A stretch of 64,000 bases of DNA from an uncultured Succinivibrio sp. (GTDB taxonomy: Bacteria > Pseudomonadota > Gammaproteobacteria > Enterobacterales > Succinivibrionaceae): positions 1-64,000 of the forward strand of contig CAAGLL010000067.1 of the NCBI GenBank assembly GCA_900770725.1. The letters are read 5' to 3'. The notes under the pieces are model-generated. The model saw nothing but the letters and a program-made list of their open reading frames with translations. It was not told the DNA's origin and did not search any database. Numbering within the stretch: position 1 is the stretch's first letter; each line of letters begins with the position of its first letter. The position numbers and the translations under genes were made by a program. This document shows, piece by piece, positions 51,535 to 61,441 of the stretch.

Positions 51535-52514
51535 TCCCCGCCTTCCCCCTGCTTTGACCTCAGCACCTCGAGGATCGCCTCGAGCTCCTCGGGCAGCGGC
51601 GCCTCGATCTTGAGGAGGGTGCCGTCCTCTGGGTTGTTGAAGGTGATCCTCTGGGCGTGCAGGAACATCCTGCGCAGCCCGTTCTCCCTCAAGTACTCGT
51701 TGAACTCCCGATCGCCGTACTTGTCGTCCCCGCCCACCGGGTGCCTGGCGTAGGCGCAGTGCACCCTGATCTGGTGGGTCCTGCCGGTGTGCGGCATCGC
51801 CGCCAGGAGCGTAGCGTTTGGGAACTCCTCGACTATCTCAAAGCCCGTGGAGGAGGGCTGGCCGTTCTTGAAGTCGACCATGACCATGCGCTCGCCTGAC
51901 TTGAGCTCATTGCGCACCAGCGGCGCGCTGATGAGGTTCTGCCTGCGGTCCCACTTGCCTGGCACCAAGGTCAGGTAGCGCTTGTGCACCTGGCGCTGGC
52001 GGAACTGCTCATGCAGATCGCGCAGCGCCGAGCGGCGCTTGGCGACGATGAGGCAGCCTGAGGTGTCACGGTCGAGGCGGTGGGCCAGCTCCAAGAAGCG
52101 CTGCTCGGGGCGCAGCGCGCGCAACGCCTCGATGAGGCCGAACTCGATGCCGCTGCCGCCGTGGGCGGCAAGCCCGGAGGGCTTGTCGACCACAAGGAAG
52201 CCGTCGTTCTCATAAAGGATGCGATCCTTGAGATCCTGCACCAGGTGCAGTCTGGAGGAGGGGATGGTGACCGGCCCCTTGGACACGGTCACAGGCGGGA
52301 TGCGGATGACATCGCCCTCGGCAAGCTTGTAGGAGGGAGACGCCCTGCCCTTGTTCACCCGCACCTCGCCGCGGCGCAGGATCCTGTAGATCATGCTGCG
52401 GGGGACGCCCTTGAGGTTGCGCGCAAGATAGTTGTCCAGGCGCTGCCCCTCGTCGTCGGCAGTTGCGGTCTGGTAGGTCACGCCGTGAGTTACGGTGCGG
52501 TTGTCAGGAGTCAT
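51531..52514 (-). CDS. rluC: 23S rRNA pseudouridine synthase RluC
   Basis: The 327-residue enzyme has an N-terminal S4 RNA-binding domain (RLDNYLARNLKGVPRSMIYRILRRGEVRVN) and the RluA-type catalytic motif HRLDRDTSGCLIVAK with the essential aspartate, plus HTGRTHQIRVH. It modifies three uridines in 23S rRNA. ATG 52514 follows GAGGG; the longer frame to 52598 is unsupported. In E. coli it is divergent from and next to rne; here island II lies between. Confidence 0.95.
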   Translation of the reverse strand: MTPDNRTVTHGVTYQTATADDEGQRLDNYLARNLKGVPRSMIYRILRRGEVRVNKGRASPSYKLAEGDVIRIPPVTVSKGPVTIPSSRLHLVQDLKDRILYENDGFLVVDKPSGLAAHGGSGIEFGLIEALRALRPEQRFLELAHRLDRDTSGCLIVAKRRSALRDLHEQFRQRQVHKRYLTLVPGKWDRRQNLISAPLVRNELKSGERMVMVDFKNGQPSSTGFEIVEEFPNATLLAAMPHTGRTHQIRVHCAYARHPVGGDDKYGDREFNEYLRENGLRRMFLHAQRITFNNPEDGTLLKIEAPLPEELEAILEVLRSKQGEGGE

Positions 52515-52601
52515 GGGAAGCCCTCGTGGTTTGGAATGCGGGTATTGTAGCGCATGAGGAAAATTGCACGACCAACCACAACTGGCGAGTCTGACCAATT
52601 A

Positions 52602-53369
52602 TCAATAAGGCACAGTGAGTAGCGTAAGGTTGATCTTGAGAATCCCTTCCCTGGCTTCTTTCTTTAATCCGTTGTCGGTGATGATTGTGTCAAAGGCGGA
52701 AAGCGGCAACGCAAGGTATGTAGCGTCGTTGCCAAACTTGTCAGAATCACATAACAGCACCCGCCTTTTGGCGCATGTCAACAAAGCCTGTTTGATAGCG
52801 ACTTTTTCTTCCGCAGAAGTCTTGATGCCTTGTAGACACCACGCAGGAGAGGAGACAAATGCCAAGTCAATGCTGTAGTTTTTCAGAGCCAAAGCCGAGA
52901 ATGATCCATTGCATGAAAAGCTTTCTTTTGAAACCGTCCCTCCAGTGTGGATTAACTTACATTTGGAGTTTTTAATAAGATAGTCAGATACGACGAAATC
53001 ATTCGTAACAACTGTCAAATCGGCTCGTTCGTTCAAGCATTCCGCTAGTGCAAGAGTCGTCGTCCCGGCATCCAGGTAGATGCAACTGCCCTCTGGAATC
53101 ATCTTGTACGCCTGTATTGCAATTGCCCGCTTTTGAGGAATTGCCCTTTTAGCGAAGAAAACTCGATTTGGCTCGCTGTTCATACGCTTGTTCGATCGAA
53201 CCCCTCCAAATACCAATTGAACTTTCTGTTCCGCAGCGAGAGTTTTCAGATCCCTTCTAATTGTTATCATCGAAACCTTCATTGAGTTAGCCAATTCTGC
53301 AAGGCTAACTACGCCCTGATTTTCCACTATGGAAACAATTTTTTCGCGTCTTTCAGCAGGGATCATCAT
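52602..53369 (-). CDS. DeoR-family transcriptional regulator
   Basis: The protein of about 255 residues has the DeoR winged helix (RREKIVSIVENQGVVSLAELANSMKVSMITIRRDLKTL) and the DeoRC sugar-phosphate-sensing domain (IYLDAGTTTLALAECL; VVTNDFV). AAGGATGGA precedes ATG 53369; earlier in-frame starts lie in the operator region. It is divergent from the island II TRAP operon and likely represses it. The gene is distinctly more AT-rich than the flanking rluC, suggesting recent acquisition. Confidence 0.92.
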   Translation of the reverse strand: MMIPAERREKIVSIVENQGVVSLAELANSMKVSMITIRRDLKTLAAEQKVQLVFGGVRSNKRMNSEPNRVFFAKRAIPQKRAIAIQAYKMIPEGSCIYLDAGTTTLALAECLNERADLTVVTNDFVVSDYLIKNSKCKLIHTGGTVSKESFSCNGSFSALALKNYSIDLAFVSSPAWCLQGIKTSAEEKVAIKQALLTCAKRRVLLCDSDKFGNDATYLALPLSAFDTIITDNGLKKEAREGILKINLTLLTVPY

Positions 53370-53433
53370 TCCATCCTTATCTATCTTGTCTTGCATGATG
53401 GTTTTCACATATTGATCATACATCACTCAAAAT

Positions 53434-53503
53434 TTATCAGCAATTTTTGTCTTTGATCACAGTTTACTCAGATGATTATCATACAATTATCAGTGTTTGA
53501 TAA
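53434..53503. promoter_or_regulatory. TTATCA repeats, probable DeoR operator
   Basis: TTATCA occurs at 53434, 53476 and 53487, with its inverse TGATAA at 53498; 53487-53503 is a palindrome with a 5-nt centre. Another copy (53546) lies just inside the first island II gene. The cluster sits between the divergent regulator and operon. Confidence 0.6.
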
Positions 53504-53538
53504 AACTTTGAAAACAACCTGATTAAGGAATTTTTAAA

Positions 53539-54042
53539 TTGAAATTTATCAGATGGTTAGACCGCTACCTTGAAGAGTCTGTGATGCTGGTCCTGCTGGC
53601 TTTGATGGTCTCAGTAATGGGCCTCCAAGTTTTCATGCGATATGTAATGAACAGCTCACTGTCATGGCCGGAAGAACTGACCAGATACATGTTCATCTGG
53701 TTCGTGTTCTTGGGGATCTCCTACGGGATCCGGTACGACATTCACATCCGCGTGAACATCTTCGAAACTTTCGTGCCGAAGATCGCCGCAACCCTGCGAG
53801 TGATTCAGGACATCTTTTTCATGGCCTTCATGCTCTACATGTATTCGCCGGCAGTAACGAACATCTCAAGGATGATCGCAAACCAGCAGCACAGTCCGGC
53901 CATGCAGATCCCCATGTACTTCGTCTACTTGTCGCTCCTTGTGGGGCTCACTCTGGGGATCTTCAGGATGATCGAAAAATACGTGAAGAAATTCATGGGC
54001 GTGCAGGACAGCACTCCTGACAAGGACGGTGGAATATTATGA
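53539..54042 (+). CDS. TRAP transporter small membrane subunit (DctQ family), island II
   Basis: The 167-residue protein has four membrane helices and the DctQ landmark QVFMRYVMNSSLSWPEELTRYMFIW. The start is TTG 53539 with AAGGAA upstream; no ATG fits. It overlaps the next gene by 4 nt. Confidence 0.9.
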   Translation: MKFIRWLDRYLEESVMLVLLALMVSVMGLQVFMRYVMNSSLSWPEELTRYMFIWFVFLGISYGIRYDIHIRVNIFETFVPKIAATLRVIQDIFFMAFMLYMYSPAVTNISRMIANQQHSPAMQIPMYFVYLSLLVGLTLGIFRMIEKYVKKFMGVQDSTPDKDGGIL

Positions 54043-55334
54043 CAACCTTTCTAGTTTTCCTGCTTTTCGTCGTCACCCTGTGCCTCGGAGTGCCAATTGC
54101 AATCTCCGTTGGCTCAAGCGCCCTGATCCCATCGTTGCTCAACTCGATGTTTCCAGGGAACTCCTCGTTCGTGTTCAGGAACATGATCACAGCGCTGGAC
54201 ACCTATGTGCTTCTTGCAGTGCCGCTTTTCATCCTCTCTGGCGTGATCATGGCCAAGGGCGGAATCTCACAGAAAATCTTTGACTTCTTTGCCTTCATCG
54301 TCGGCAAGAAAACAGCTGGACTGCCAATTGCGGTGATCACGACCTGCTTGTTCTACGGAGCCATCTCTGGATCAGGTCCGGCAACGGTCGCGGCGGTCGG
54401 TTCGATGTCAATCCCGCTGCTCGTGAGGCTCGGTTATCAACGCGACTTCGTGACCTCGATGGTCGCCGTCGCCGGCGGACTCGGAGTGATCATTCCCCCG
54501 TCGATTCCGTTCATCATCTATGGCCTGGCGTCAAACGTGTCCGTAGGCGCGTTGTTTATCGCCGGCGTGCTGCCTGGCGTGCTCATCGGCGGGTTCATGA
54601 TGGTGTACGCCTACATCTACTGCAAGCGCCATGGCGAGGACAAGGAAAAGCTTTACAAGAATTGCGATGAGCTTCGCTCAAGAGGATTCCTGGCGCTTTT
54701 CAAGGACTCGTTCTGGGCTCTGCTCACTCCGGTGATCATTTTGGGCGGCATATACGGCGGCATTGTCACCCCGACCGAAGCTGCCGACATATCTGTTATC
54801 TATGCCCTGTTCGTCAGCATATTCATCTACAAGAGCTTCAAATGGTCTGACCTTCCTTCAGCGCTCCGTGAAACGGCACGAACTGCTGCGCCTGTAATGC
54901 TGATCGTCGCAACCGCAACAGTGTTCGGCCGCATTCTCACCATGATGCAGGCTCCTCAGGAGATTGCCACCTTCATCGTCAACACGTTCAGCACGAAGAT
55001 CGCAGTGCTGTCCATCATCAACCTCTTCCTACTCTTTGTCGGAATGATCATGGACACCACCCCTGCAATCCTGATCCTGGCGCCTATCTTCCTGCCGATC
55101 GCCTCCGGTCTCGGAGTCAACCCGATCCACTTTGGCGTGATCATGGTCGTCAATCTGGCCATCGGCTTTGTTACCCCGCCAATCGGCGTCAACCTCTTCG
55201 TCGCCAGCTCGCTGACCAAGATCCCCATCCTGAGGATCGCCAAGAATGCTGTGCCGTTCATCATCGCCTTCCTGCTCTCGCTGGTGCTCATAACAATCTT
55301 CCCAGAAATCAGCCTGGCGTTGCTTGGGAAATAA
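54039..55334 (+). CDS. TRAP transporter large membrane subunit (DctM family), island II
   Basis: The 431-residue permease has the family motifs VLLAVPLFILSGVIM, GAISGSGPATVAAVGSM, GGLGVIIPPSIPFIIYG and GFVTPPIGVNLFVASS. It works with the DctQ protein just before and the binding protein at 56366. It is the second complete TRAP system of the window and is only distantly like the first. Confidence 0.95.
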   Translation: MTTFLVFLLFVVTLCLGVPIAISVGSSALIPSLLNSMFPGNSSFVFRNMITALDTYVLLAVPLFILSGVIMAKGGISQKIFDFFAFIVGKKTAGLPIAVITTCLFYGAISGSGPATVAAVGSMSIPLLVRLGYQRDFVTSMVAVAGGLGVIIPPSIPFIIYGLASNVSVGALFIAGVLPGVLIGGFMMVYAYIYCKRHGEDKEKLYKNCDELRSRGFLALFKDSFWALLTPVIILGGIYGGIVTPTEAADISVIYALFVSIFIYKSFKWSDLPSALRETARTAAPVMLIVATATVFGRILTMMQAPQEIATFIVNTFSTKIAVLSIINLFLLFVGMIMDTTPAILILAPIFLPIASGLGVNPIHFGVIMVVNLAIGFVTPPIGVNLFVASSLTKIPILRIAKNAVPFIIAFLLSLVLITIFPEISLALLGK

Positions 55335-55357
55335 ACAAGGATAAGGAGATTTGAGAA

Positions 55358-56332
55358 ATGTCAAAGTTCGTAATGGTTGACTCGCACACCCTCCCGGAAG
55401 CCGATTACCACCAGGAGAAGGAGATCCTGGGCAAAGCCGGTATCGAATGCGTGCTTGCCAAGTGCAAGTCCGCAGACGAAGTGGCTGAGGCTGCTGCCGA
55501 TGCAGAGTGCGTTGGGACGGTTTACCAAAGGTTCGACGAAGCGCTGATTGCAAGGCTGCCCAAGCTCAAGCTCATCGTCAGGTACGGGATCGGCTATGAC
55601 GTGGTCGATGTGGCAGCCTGCTCCAGGCATCACGTTGCGCTTTGCAACCTCCCCACCTATTGCATTGAGGATGTGGCGACGCACTGCATGGCGCTCATGC
55701 TCGACATCACCCGCAAAACCACGATGTACGATCGCCAGATCCGCTCGGGCAACTGGGACGTCGGCTACGGCTACGCAAACCACAGGCTCTCGGTGCAGAC
55801 CCTCGGCTTGGCAGGATTCGGCCACATTGCAAGGCAGGTGTGCTCTTACGCGCAAGGATTCGGGATGAAGGTCATAGCCTACGATCCCTTCTGCGACCAG
55901 ACCTTGTTCAAAAAATACGGCGCGACGCAGTGCGACCTGGACACCTTGCTGTCGCAGTCCGACATTCTCTCGCTGCATGTTCCATGCACCGACGAGACAA
56001 GGCACATGATAAACAGCAACTCGCTGGCCAAGATGAAGCGCGGCGCGCTCATCGTCAACACCTCGCGCGGTGCGCTGGTCGACAACAAAGCCCTGTGCGC
56101 TGCTTTGAAGTCTGGCCAGATCGCCGCAGCCGGGCTAGATGTCAACGAGGACGAGCCAATCACCGATCCCTTGCATCCGCTGCTTGGGCTCGAAAACACT
56201 GTGATAACCCCCCACTCGGCCTACAACTCGGTCGAGGCTTCCGACACACAGCATACCCACGCCGCGCAGACGGTAGTCACCTTCCTCAGCGGAACCATTC
56301 CCGAAAACACCGTCAACCGCAAGGCTCTTTAA
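55358..56332 (+). CDS. D-isomer-specific 2-hydroxyacid dehydrogenase
   Basis: The 324-residue NAD-dependent enzyme has the Rossmann motif LGLAGFGHIARQV and the catalytic Arg (NTSRGALVD), Glu (DVNEDEP) and His (TPHSAYNS) of the D-2-hydroxyacid dehydrogenase/CtBP-like group. In this operon it could oxidise the imported hydroxy acid or reduce a 2-keto product. AAGGAG precedes its ATG. Confidence 0.92.
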   Translation: MSKFVMVDSHTLPEADYHQEKEILGKAGIECVLAKCKSADEVAEAAADAECVGTVYQRFDEALIARLPKLKLIVRYGIGYDVVDVAACSRHHVALCNLPTYCIEDVATHCMALMLDITRKTTMYDRQIRSGNWDVGYGYANHRLSVQTLGLAGFGHIARQVCSYAQGFGMKVIAYDPFCDQTLFKKYGATQCDLDTLLSQSDILSLHVPCTDETRHMINSNSLAKMKRGALIVNTSRGALVDNKALCAALKSGQIAAAGLDVNEDEPITDPLHPLLGLENTVITPHSAYNSVEASDTQHTHAAQTVVTFLSGTIPENTVNRKAL

Positions 56333-56365
56333 AGAAGATTTTCAAACCAACAAGGAGATATAGCA

Positions 56366-57358
56366 ATGAAACTCAACAAGACTGTGATGGCTTTTGCCAC
56401 TGCCGCAGCTTTTGCCTTCGCCGGTCAGGCCAGCGCCGCCGACGTCACACTAACCATCGCCCACTCCGTGAGCGAGGAGTCGACCCAACAGATCACCGCT
56501 CTTGCGATGCAAAAGAAACTTGGCGAACTCTCCGGAGGCAAGATCGAGGTCACTATTTACCCCAACGCGCAGATGGGCGGCGATCGCGAACTGACAGAAG
56601 GAGTCCAGGCTGGAAACATCTCGATCACCACCTCCGCTCCTGCCCCGCAAGCGAACTTCGTCCCCAGTGCCTGCATATTTGACTTGCCGTTTGCCTTCAA
56701 GACTTCCGAAGACATCGACAAGTCCTTCAAGAACCCCGACTTCGTCAGCGCCCTCAACAAGGAGTACGAGAAAGCGGGCTTCCATCTGCTCGGGATCTCA
56801 AACCTCGGCTTCCGCCTGACTACTGCCAACTTCCCGATCCATTCCCCGAAAGATCTGAAGGGCTTCACCATCCGCACGATGGAGAACAAGAACCACATAG
56901 CGCTCTGGCGCAGGCTTGGAGCCAACCCTACTCCGATTGCGATGAACGAGCTCTACACCGCCTTGCAGCAGGGCACCGTGGACGGAGAGGAGAACTCGCT
57001 TGAGATCATCTACACCTCAAAGCTCTTTGAACAGCAGAAGTACGTCTCCAGAACCAACCACATTCCTCACTGCCTGACTTGGATCATGAACAAGGGGGCA
57101 TATGACAGCCTCAGCGCGGATCAGAAGAAATGGGTGGACGAGGCTGCGGCATACGCCATCTCCGAAGGCGAGAAGTACATCCGCGCCAACGACAAGAAAT
57201 ACGCCGATGCGCTGCAGAAGGCCGGCGTGAAGATTATCGACCTCACCTCCGATGAGCTTGAGCAGTTCAAGAAGCTTGCTGTCGGCATGTATCCGGACAT
57301 CCAAAAGCAGGTTGCTCCGGAAGTCTACGATACCTACACGAAGAACATCGCCAAGTAA
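56366..57358 (+). CDS. TRAP transporter substrate-binding protein (DctP family), island II
   Basis: The 330-residue protein has a signal peptide ending ASA-A and DctP motifs: LTIAHSVSEES, GGDRELTEGVQAG, PKDLKGFTIRTMEN with the ligand arginine, and ELYTALQQGTVDGEENS. It is separated from its membrane subunits by the dehydrogenase gene, an uncommon order. AAGGAG precedes its ATG. The ligand is probably a sugar acid, judged from the enzymes around it. Confidence 0.95.
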   Translation: MKLNKTVMAFATAAAFAFAGQASAADVTLTIAHSVSEESTQQITALAMQKKLGELSGGKIEVTIYPNAQMGGDRELTEGVQAGNISITTSAPAPQANFVPSACIFDLPFAFKTSEDIDKSFKNPDFVSALNKEYEKAGFHLLGISNLGFRLTTANFPIHSPKDLKGFTIRTMENKNHIALWRRLGANPTPIAMNELYTALQQGTVDGEENSLEIIYTSKLFEQQKYVSRTNHIPHCLTWIMNKGAYDSLSADQKKWVDEAAAYAISEGEKYIRANDKKYADALQKAGVKIIDLTSDELEQFKKLAVGMYPDIQKQVAPEVYDTYTKNIAK

Positions 57359-57412
57359 GCGCCAAGTACATGGCCGGCGCTGCCCGCCGGCCTTTGATGG
57401 AGGTTTATTTCA

Positions 57413-58732
57413 ATGAGTTATTTCGCAGCGCTGGACATAGGAAGCAGCTTCATCAAGGCAGCGGCCTTTGATTTGTCCGCCTCCAAGGTGCTTCTTGAAC
57501 TCAAGACAGCTTCCCCTTCCCGAATTGATTCAGATGATCCAAACCGCTATGAGGTTGATGCCAGAGCTTACACGGCGATCGTGAAAAAGATGCTGGCGGA
57601 CTTGGTTGCCAAGTACCCTGAGATCAAAGGGGTGCTGTTCTCAACCCAGCAGCATGGCTTTGTGATAGAGCACGGCAGTGCTAACCCCGTGTACGTGTCA
57701 TGGCGGGACCAACGCTGCATTGAGCCCTACAAGGGTTCAACCTATCTCGATTTCCTAAGGAAGACCATTTCCAGGGAACTAATGTTGCCTTGCGGAGTGG
57801 ACTTCAAGCCGATGATGGGGCTTTGCAACCTATTCACGATGCTGGAGCAACACCCGGAAATTCCAAGGGATGTTTCAGTCAGTACCATCGGCTCGTACTT
57901 AATCCGCGAGCTGACAGGAAACAACGTCGCTCACCCTCAGAATCTGGCCCCTATTGGCATTTTCAATGTCAGGGAGCGCCGCTACAACACCGAAGTCCTG
58001 CATCTGCTCAACTTGGACAAAATACGCCTCCCAGAGGTGATCCCAAGTGACACTGAGTGCTGCGGACAATGCCGTATCGCACACGCAATCCTTGACGTGT
58101 ACCCAGACTACGGTGACGTGCAAATCGCCGTGCTCGGATCCGAACCTGGCAGGCACGCGGCCAACATCAACATTGCAACGGCGGCCCAGATCAATATTCC
58201 AATTCCGTCGTTCGTCCGCGGCCCTTACGAGACCAGGCCATATTTCAACGGCCATTACCTGAAGACGGTATCAGCCCTGCCTTCAGGGCGCAATCTGGAC
58301 GTCATCATCGACTTCATCAGAAAGACAACCAAGGATTGCACCGGAGCGGAAGTTACAGCTGCTGACGTCTGGAACATCCTTCACCAGCAGATCCGCATGG
58401 CAAAAGGGACGCTGGAGGTTGATCCGAGGTTCTTTGCGACCCCGGACCACCTGACCGGAGGCTCCATTGCCAACATCGAGGCGGAGAATTTCACCGCTGC
58501 AGAAATCATGCTCTCGGCTTTCAAGTCGATGGCTGGCATCTACAAAAAGAAGCTTGAGGAAATAAGCAGTCTTGCTGAGATTTCGGAGATCGTCTGCTCC
58601 GGCGGCGTCTCCTGGAAGGTTCCAGAACTGGTCAGCGCAATACATCAAGCAACCGGGATCAAGTGCCGCCTCTCTGTAATGCAGGACGAAGTGCTCAACG
58701 GCATGCTGATCATGGCCAGCAGATGCGCCTGA
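57413..58732 (+). CDS. FGGY-family carbohydrate kinase, island II
   Basis: The 439-residue protein has the ATPase start YFAALDIGSSFIKAAAFD, STQQHGFVIEH in the substrate region and the late CSGGVSWKVPELVSAI motif of the FGGY C-domain. It is shorter and more divergent than the island I kinase and nearer sedoheptulokinase-like members. Its role beside a sugar-acid dehydratase is unclear: it may phosphorylate a keto-sugar acid or a ketose formed in a branch. Confidence 0.85.
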   Translation: MSYFAALDIGSSFIKAAAFDLSASKVLLELKTASPSRIDSDDPNRYEVDARAYTAIVKKMLADLVAKYPEIKGVLFSTQQHGFVIEHGSANPVYVSWRDQRCIEPYKGSTYLDFLRKTISRELMLPCGVDFKPMMGLCNLFTMLEQHPEIPRDVSVSTIGSYLIRELTGNNVAHPQNLAPIGIFNVRERRYNTEVLHLLNLDKIRLPEVIPSDTECCGQCRIAHAILDVYPDYGDVQIAVLGSEPGRHAANINIATAAQINIPIPSFVRGPYETRPYFNGHYLKTVSALPSGRNLDVIIDFIRKTTKDCTGAEVTAADVWNILHQQIRMAKGTLEVDPRFFATPDHLTGGSIANIEAENFTAAEIMLSAFKSMAGIYKKKLEEISSLAEISEIVCSGGVSWKVPELVSAIHQATGIKCRLSVMQDEVLNGMLIMASRCA

Positions 58733-58764
58733 AAGAATCAATACAAATTTAAGGAAAACAGAAA

Positions 58765-59538
58765 ATGACAAAAAACAAACTCAAAGCGAAAATTCTCGCG
58801 CAGGAAGAGACAGTCGGCACCATGCTTTCCGAGATTTACACTCCGAACATCGTGAGGATCCTCAAGGCCGGCGGCTTTGAATACCTCATTGTCGACTGCG
58901 AGCACGGCTATTTTGATTTCTCAGAGCTTGCCAACATCTGCGCAATCGGCCGGGGCTTTGGCATTGCGATCATCGTGAGGGTTCCTTCCATCGAGCGCGA
59001 ATTCATCACCAAGATTCTTGACATCGGTGTCGACGGGCTGCTACTGCCCCAGATTGACAATGTCGGACTTGCAAGGAAGGCCATCGATCTCACCAAGTAC
59101 ACTCCCGTCGGCAACCGTGGCGTCTCAACGACCAGAGCCCACACTGACTACGACCCGCCCTCGCTCGGCGAATACTTCAAGCAGGCAAACGAGGACCTGA
59201 TCCTTCTTGCGCAAATCGAGTCGCGCGAGGGTTACGGGAACGTCGATGAAATAGCAAAAGTCGAAGGGATTGATGGCCTGGTGGTCGGCCCCAACGACAT
59301 GGCAGCCGATTTCGGCCACCCGGGCGAAACCTTCTCGGACGAGATGAAGGAAAGGGTGCAAAAAGTCGTAGCCGCATGCAAGGCCAACGGCAAGTCATGC
59401 GGAATAGTCGACGGCTCGATGAAGAGGCTCTCGTACTGGAAAGGCCTGGGCATCAACGTCTTCTGCATAGGCAGCGAGTTGCACCTGCTACTCTCGGCTG
59501 CCAGGGGCACCCTCCGCGACTTCAAGGCGCTCGGCTAA
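58765..59538 (+). CDS. HpcH/HpaI-family aldolase
   Basis: The 257-residue TIM-barrel enzyme has the family motifs YLIVDCEHGYFDF (active-site His), PVGNRGVSTTRAH (Arg), AQIESREG (metal Glu) and LVVGPNDMAADFG (metal Asp). Members cleave 2-keto-3-deoxy sugar acids to pyruvate and an aldehyde. With the dehydratase that follows it forms a non-phosphorylated aldonate route. Confidence 0.92.
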   Translation: MTKNKLKAKILAQEETVGTMLSEIYTPNIVRILKAGGFEYLIVDCEHGYFDFSELANICAIGRGFGIAIIVRVPSIEREFITKILDIGVDGLLLPQIDNVGLARKAIDLTKYTPVGNRGVSTTRAHTDYDPPSLGEYFKQANEDLILLAQIESREGYGNVDEIAKVEGIDGLVVGPNDMAADFGHPGETFSDEMKERVQKVVAACKANGKSCGIVDGSMKRLSYWKGLGINVFCIGSELHLLLSAARGTLRDFKALG

Positions 59539-59566
59539 GACAAAGGGTGAACCAGGGAAAAACAAC

Positions 59567-61360
59567 ATGACAAACAAAAAGAAAAGGCTCCGTTCCCAGG
59601 ACTGGTTCGACAACTTCGACCACATCGACAACTGCTCGCTTTACCTGGAGCGGTACATGAACTACGGGCTCACCCCGGAGGAACTGCGCACTGGGCGTCC
59701 GATCATCGGTATTGCGCAAAGTGGAAGTGATCTCAACCCTTGCAACCGCTACAACCTTGTGCTTGAACAGAGGATCAGAGATGGCATCCGAGCGGCAGGC
59801 GGCATCCCGATGTCATTCCCGACCTATCCGCTGTTTGAAAGCGCAAAGAGGCCGACCTGCGCCCTTGACAGGAACCTCGCCTACATGGTGCTAACCGAGA
59901 TCCTGTTCAGCTACCCCATAGACGGCGTTGTCCTGACCACCGGCTGCGACAAGTCAACTCCTTCGGCGATAATGGCCGCCATTACAGTCGACTTGCCGAC
60001 AGTCGTCATCAACGGGGGCCCGATGCTCGACGGCCACCATCAAGATCCAGAGACCGGCTGCGACCGTCTCGTCGGCTCGGGGACGATCATCTGGCAGGCA
60101 AGGAGGATGCTTGCCAAGGGCATCATAGACAAGAACAAGTTCCTTGAACTGGCGATGAGTTCTGCACCTTCGGTCGGGCATTGCAATACCATGGGCACAG
60201 CCTCGACCATGAACTGCATTGCTGAAGCGCTCGGCCTCACCCTGCCTGGCAGCGCCATAATCCCCGCCCCATATAAGGAAAGGGCGCAGATGGCGTACTA
60301 CACCGGAAAGCGCATAGTTGAAATGGTCAACGAAGGATTGACCATCAGCAAGGTCCTCTCCAAGGAATCGTTCCTCAACGCCATCCGCACCAACACTGCC
60401 ATCGGCGGCTCCACCAATGCTCAGCCGCACATCTCCGCGATGGCGGCGCATGCTGGGATTGAACTGACAAATGACGAATGGGAGCAAAACTCCCACCATC
60501 TGCCGCTTTTGGCCAACGTGCAGCCTTCCGGCAAGTACCTTTGCGAGGAATTCTTCCGGGCGGGAGGCGTTCCGTCAGTGATGCTTGAATTGCTCAAGCA
60601 TGGAGAGCTTTATGGCAATGCTATGACCGTAACAGGCAAGACCATCGCTGAAAACATCAAGGGCCGCGAGGCGACGAACCGCGAGGTGATCGCCAGCTAC
60701 GACAACCCGCTCAAGGAAAACGCCGGCTTCATCGTGCTATCAGGCAACCTCTTCGATTTCGCCATCATGAAGACCAGCGTGATCTCTGAAGACTTCCGCA
60801 AGCGCTTCCTAGAGCGCCCTGGCAAGGAGGGGATCATTGAGGCCAGGGCAATCGTCTTCGATGGCGCAGAAGACTACCACAAGCGCATTGAGGATCCTTC
60901 CCTCAACATAGACGAGAACTGCATTCTAGTAATGCGCGGCGCTGGTCCATTAGGATGGCCTGGATCTGCTGAAGTCATCAACATGCAACCTCCTTCATAC
61001 TTGCTGAAGAAAGGGATCACAAGCTTGCCAACGCTTGGCGATGGCAGGCAGTCGGGAACTTCTGACAGCCCGTCTATCCTTCACGCCTCGCCTGAAAGCG
61101 CAGCGGGCGGTGGACTTGCCTACCTGCGAACCGGCGACATGATAAGAATCGACCTAAACAAGCGCACCTGCAATGTGCTGGTGCCTGAGGACGAATGGGA
61201 GAAACGCAAGCTTGGACCACTGCCGAAGATCAATGAATCGCAGACTCCTTGGCAGGAGATCTTCCGCGCCACAGTAAGCCAACTGAGCGAAGGCATGGTC
61301 ATGAAGCCTGCTATAAAATTCAAGCACATCTCAAACGTGATTCCACGCCACAACCACTAG
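59567..61360 (+). CDS. IlvD/Edd-family sugar-acid dehydratase
   Basis: The 597-residue enzyme has the iron-sulfur and magnesium site residues of the family: cysteines in SDLNPCN, TTGCDKSTPSA and SVGHCNTMGTAST, and GPLGWPGSAEVINMQPP and GDGRQSGTSDSPSILHASPE near the C-terminus. The pattern fits pentonate/arabinonate dehydratases, which turn an aldonate into its 2-keto-3-deoxy acid, rather than branched-chain IlvD. It probably acts just before the HpaI-type aldolase. Confidence 0.92.
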   Translation: MTNKKKRLRSQDWFDNFDHIDNCSLYLERYMNYGLTPEELRTGRPIIGIAQSGSDLNPCNRYNLVLEQRIRDGIRAAGGIPMSFPTYPLFESAKRPTCALDRNLAYMVLTEILFSYPIDGVVLTTGCDKSTPSAIMAAITVDLPTVVINGGPMLDGHHQDPETGCDRLVGSGTIIWQARRMLAKGIIDKNKFLELAMSSAPSVGHCNTMGTASTMNCIAEALGLTLPGSAIIPAPYKERAQMAYYTGKRIVEMVNEGLTISKVLSKESFLNAIRTNTAIGGSTNAQPHISAMAAHAGIELTNDEWEQNSHHLPLLANVQPSGKYLCEEFFRAGGVPSVMLELLKHGELYGNAMTVTGKTIAENIKGREATNREVIASYDNPLKENAGFIVLSGNLFDFAIMKTSVISEDFRKRFLERPGKEGIIEARAIVFDGAEDYHKRIEDPSLNIDENCILVMRGAGPLGWPGSAEVINMQPPSYLLKKGITSLPTLGDGRQSGTSDSPSILHASPESAAGGGLAYLRTGDMIRIDLNKRTCNVLVPEDEWEKRKLGPLPKINESQTPWQEIFRATVSQLSEGMVMKPAIKFKHISNVIPRHNH

Positions 61361-61441
61361 CGCGCCAGATGGCACACGTCAGGGCCGGCAGCATTTCAAT
61401 TGAGCGCTGCCAGCCTGTCTCAGGCCAGCCACCAGCCCGTC

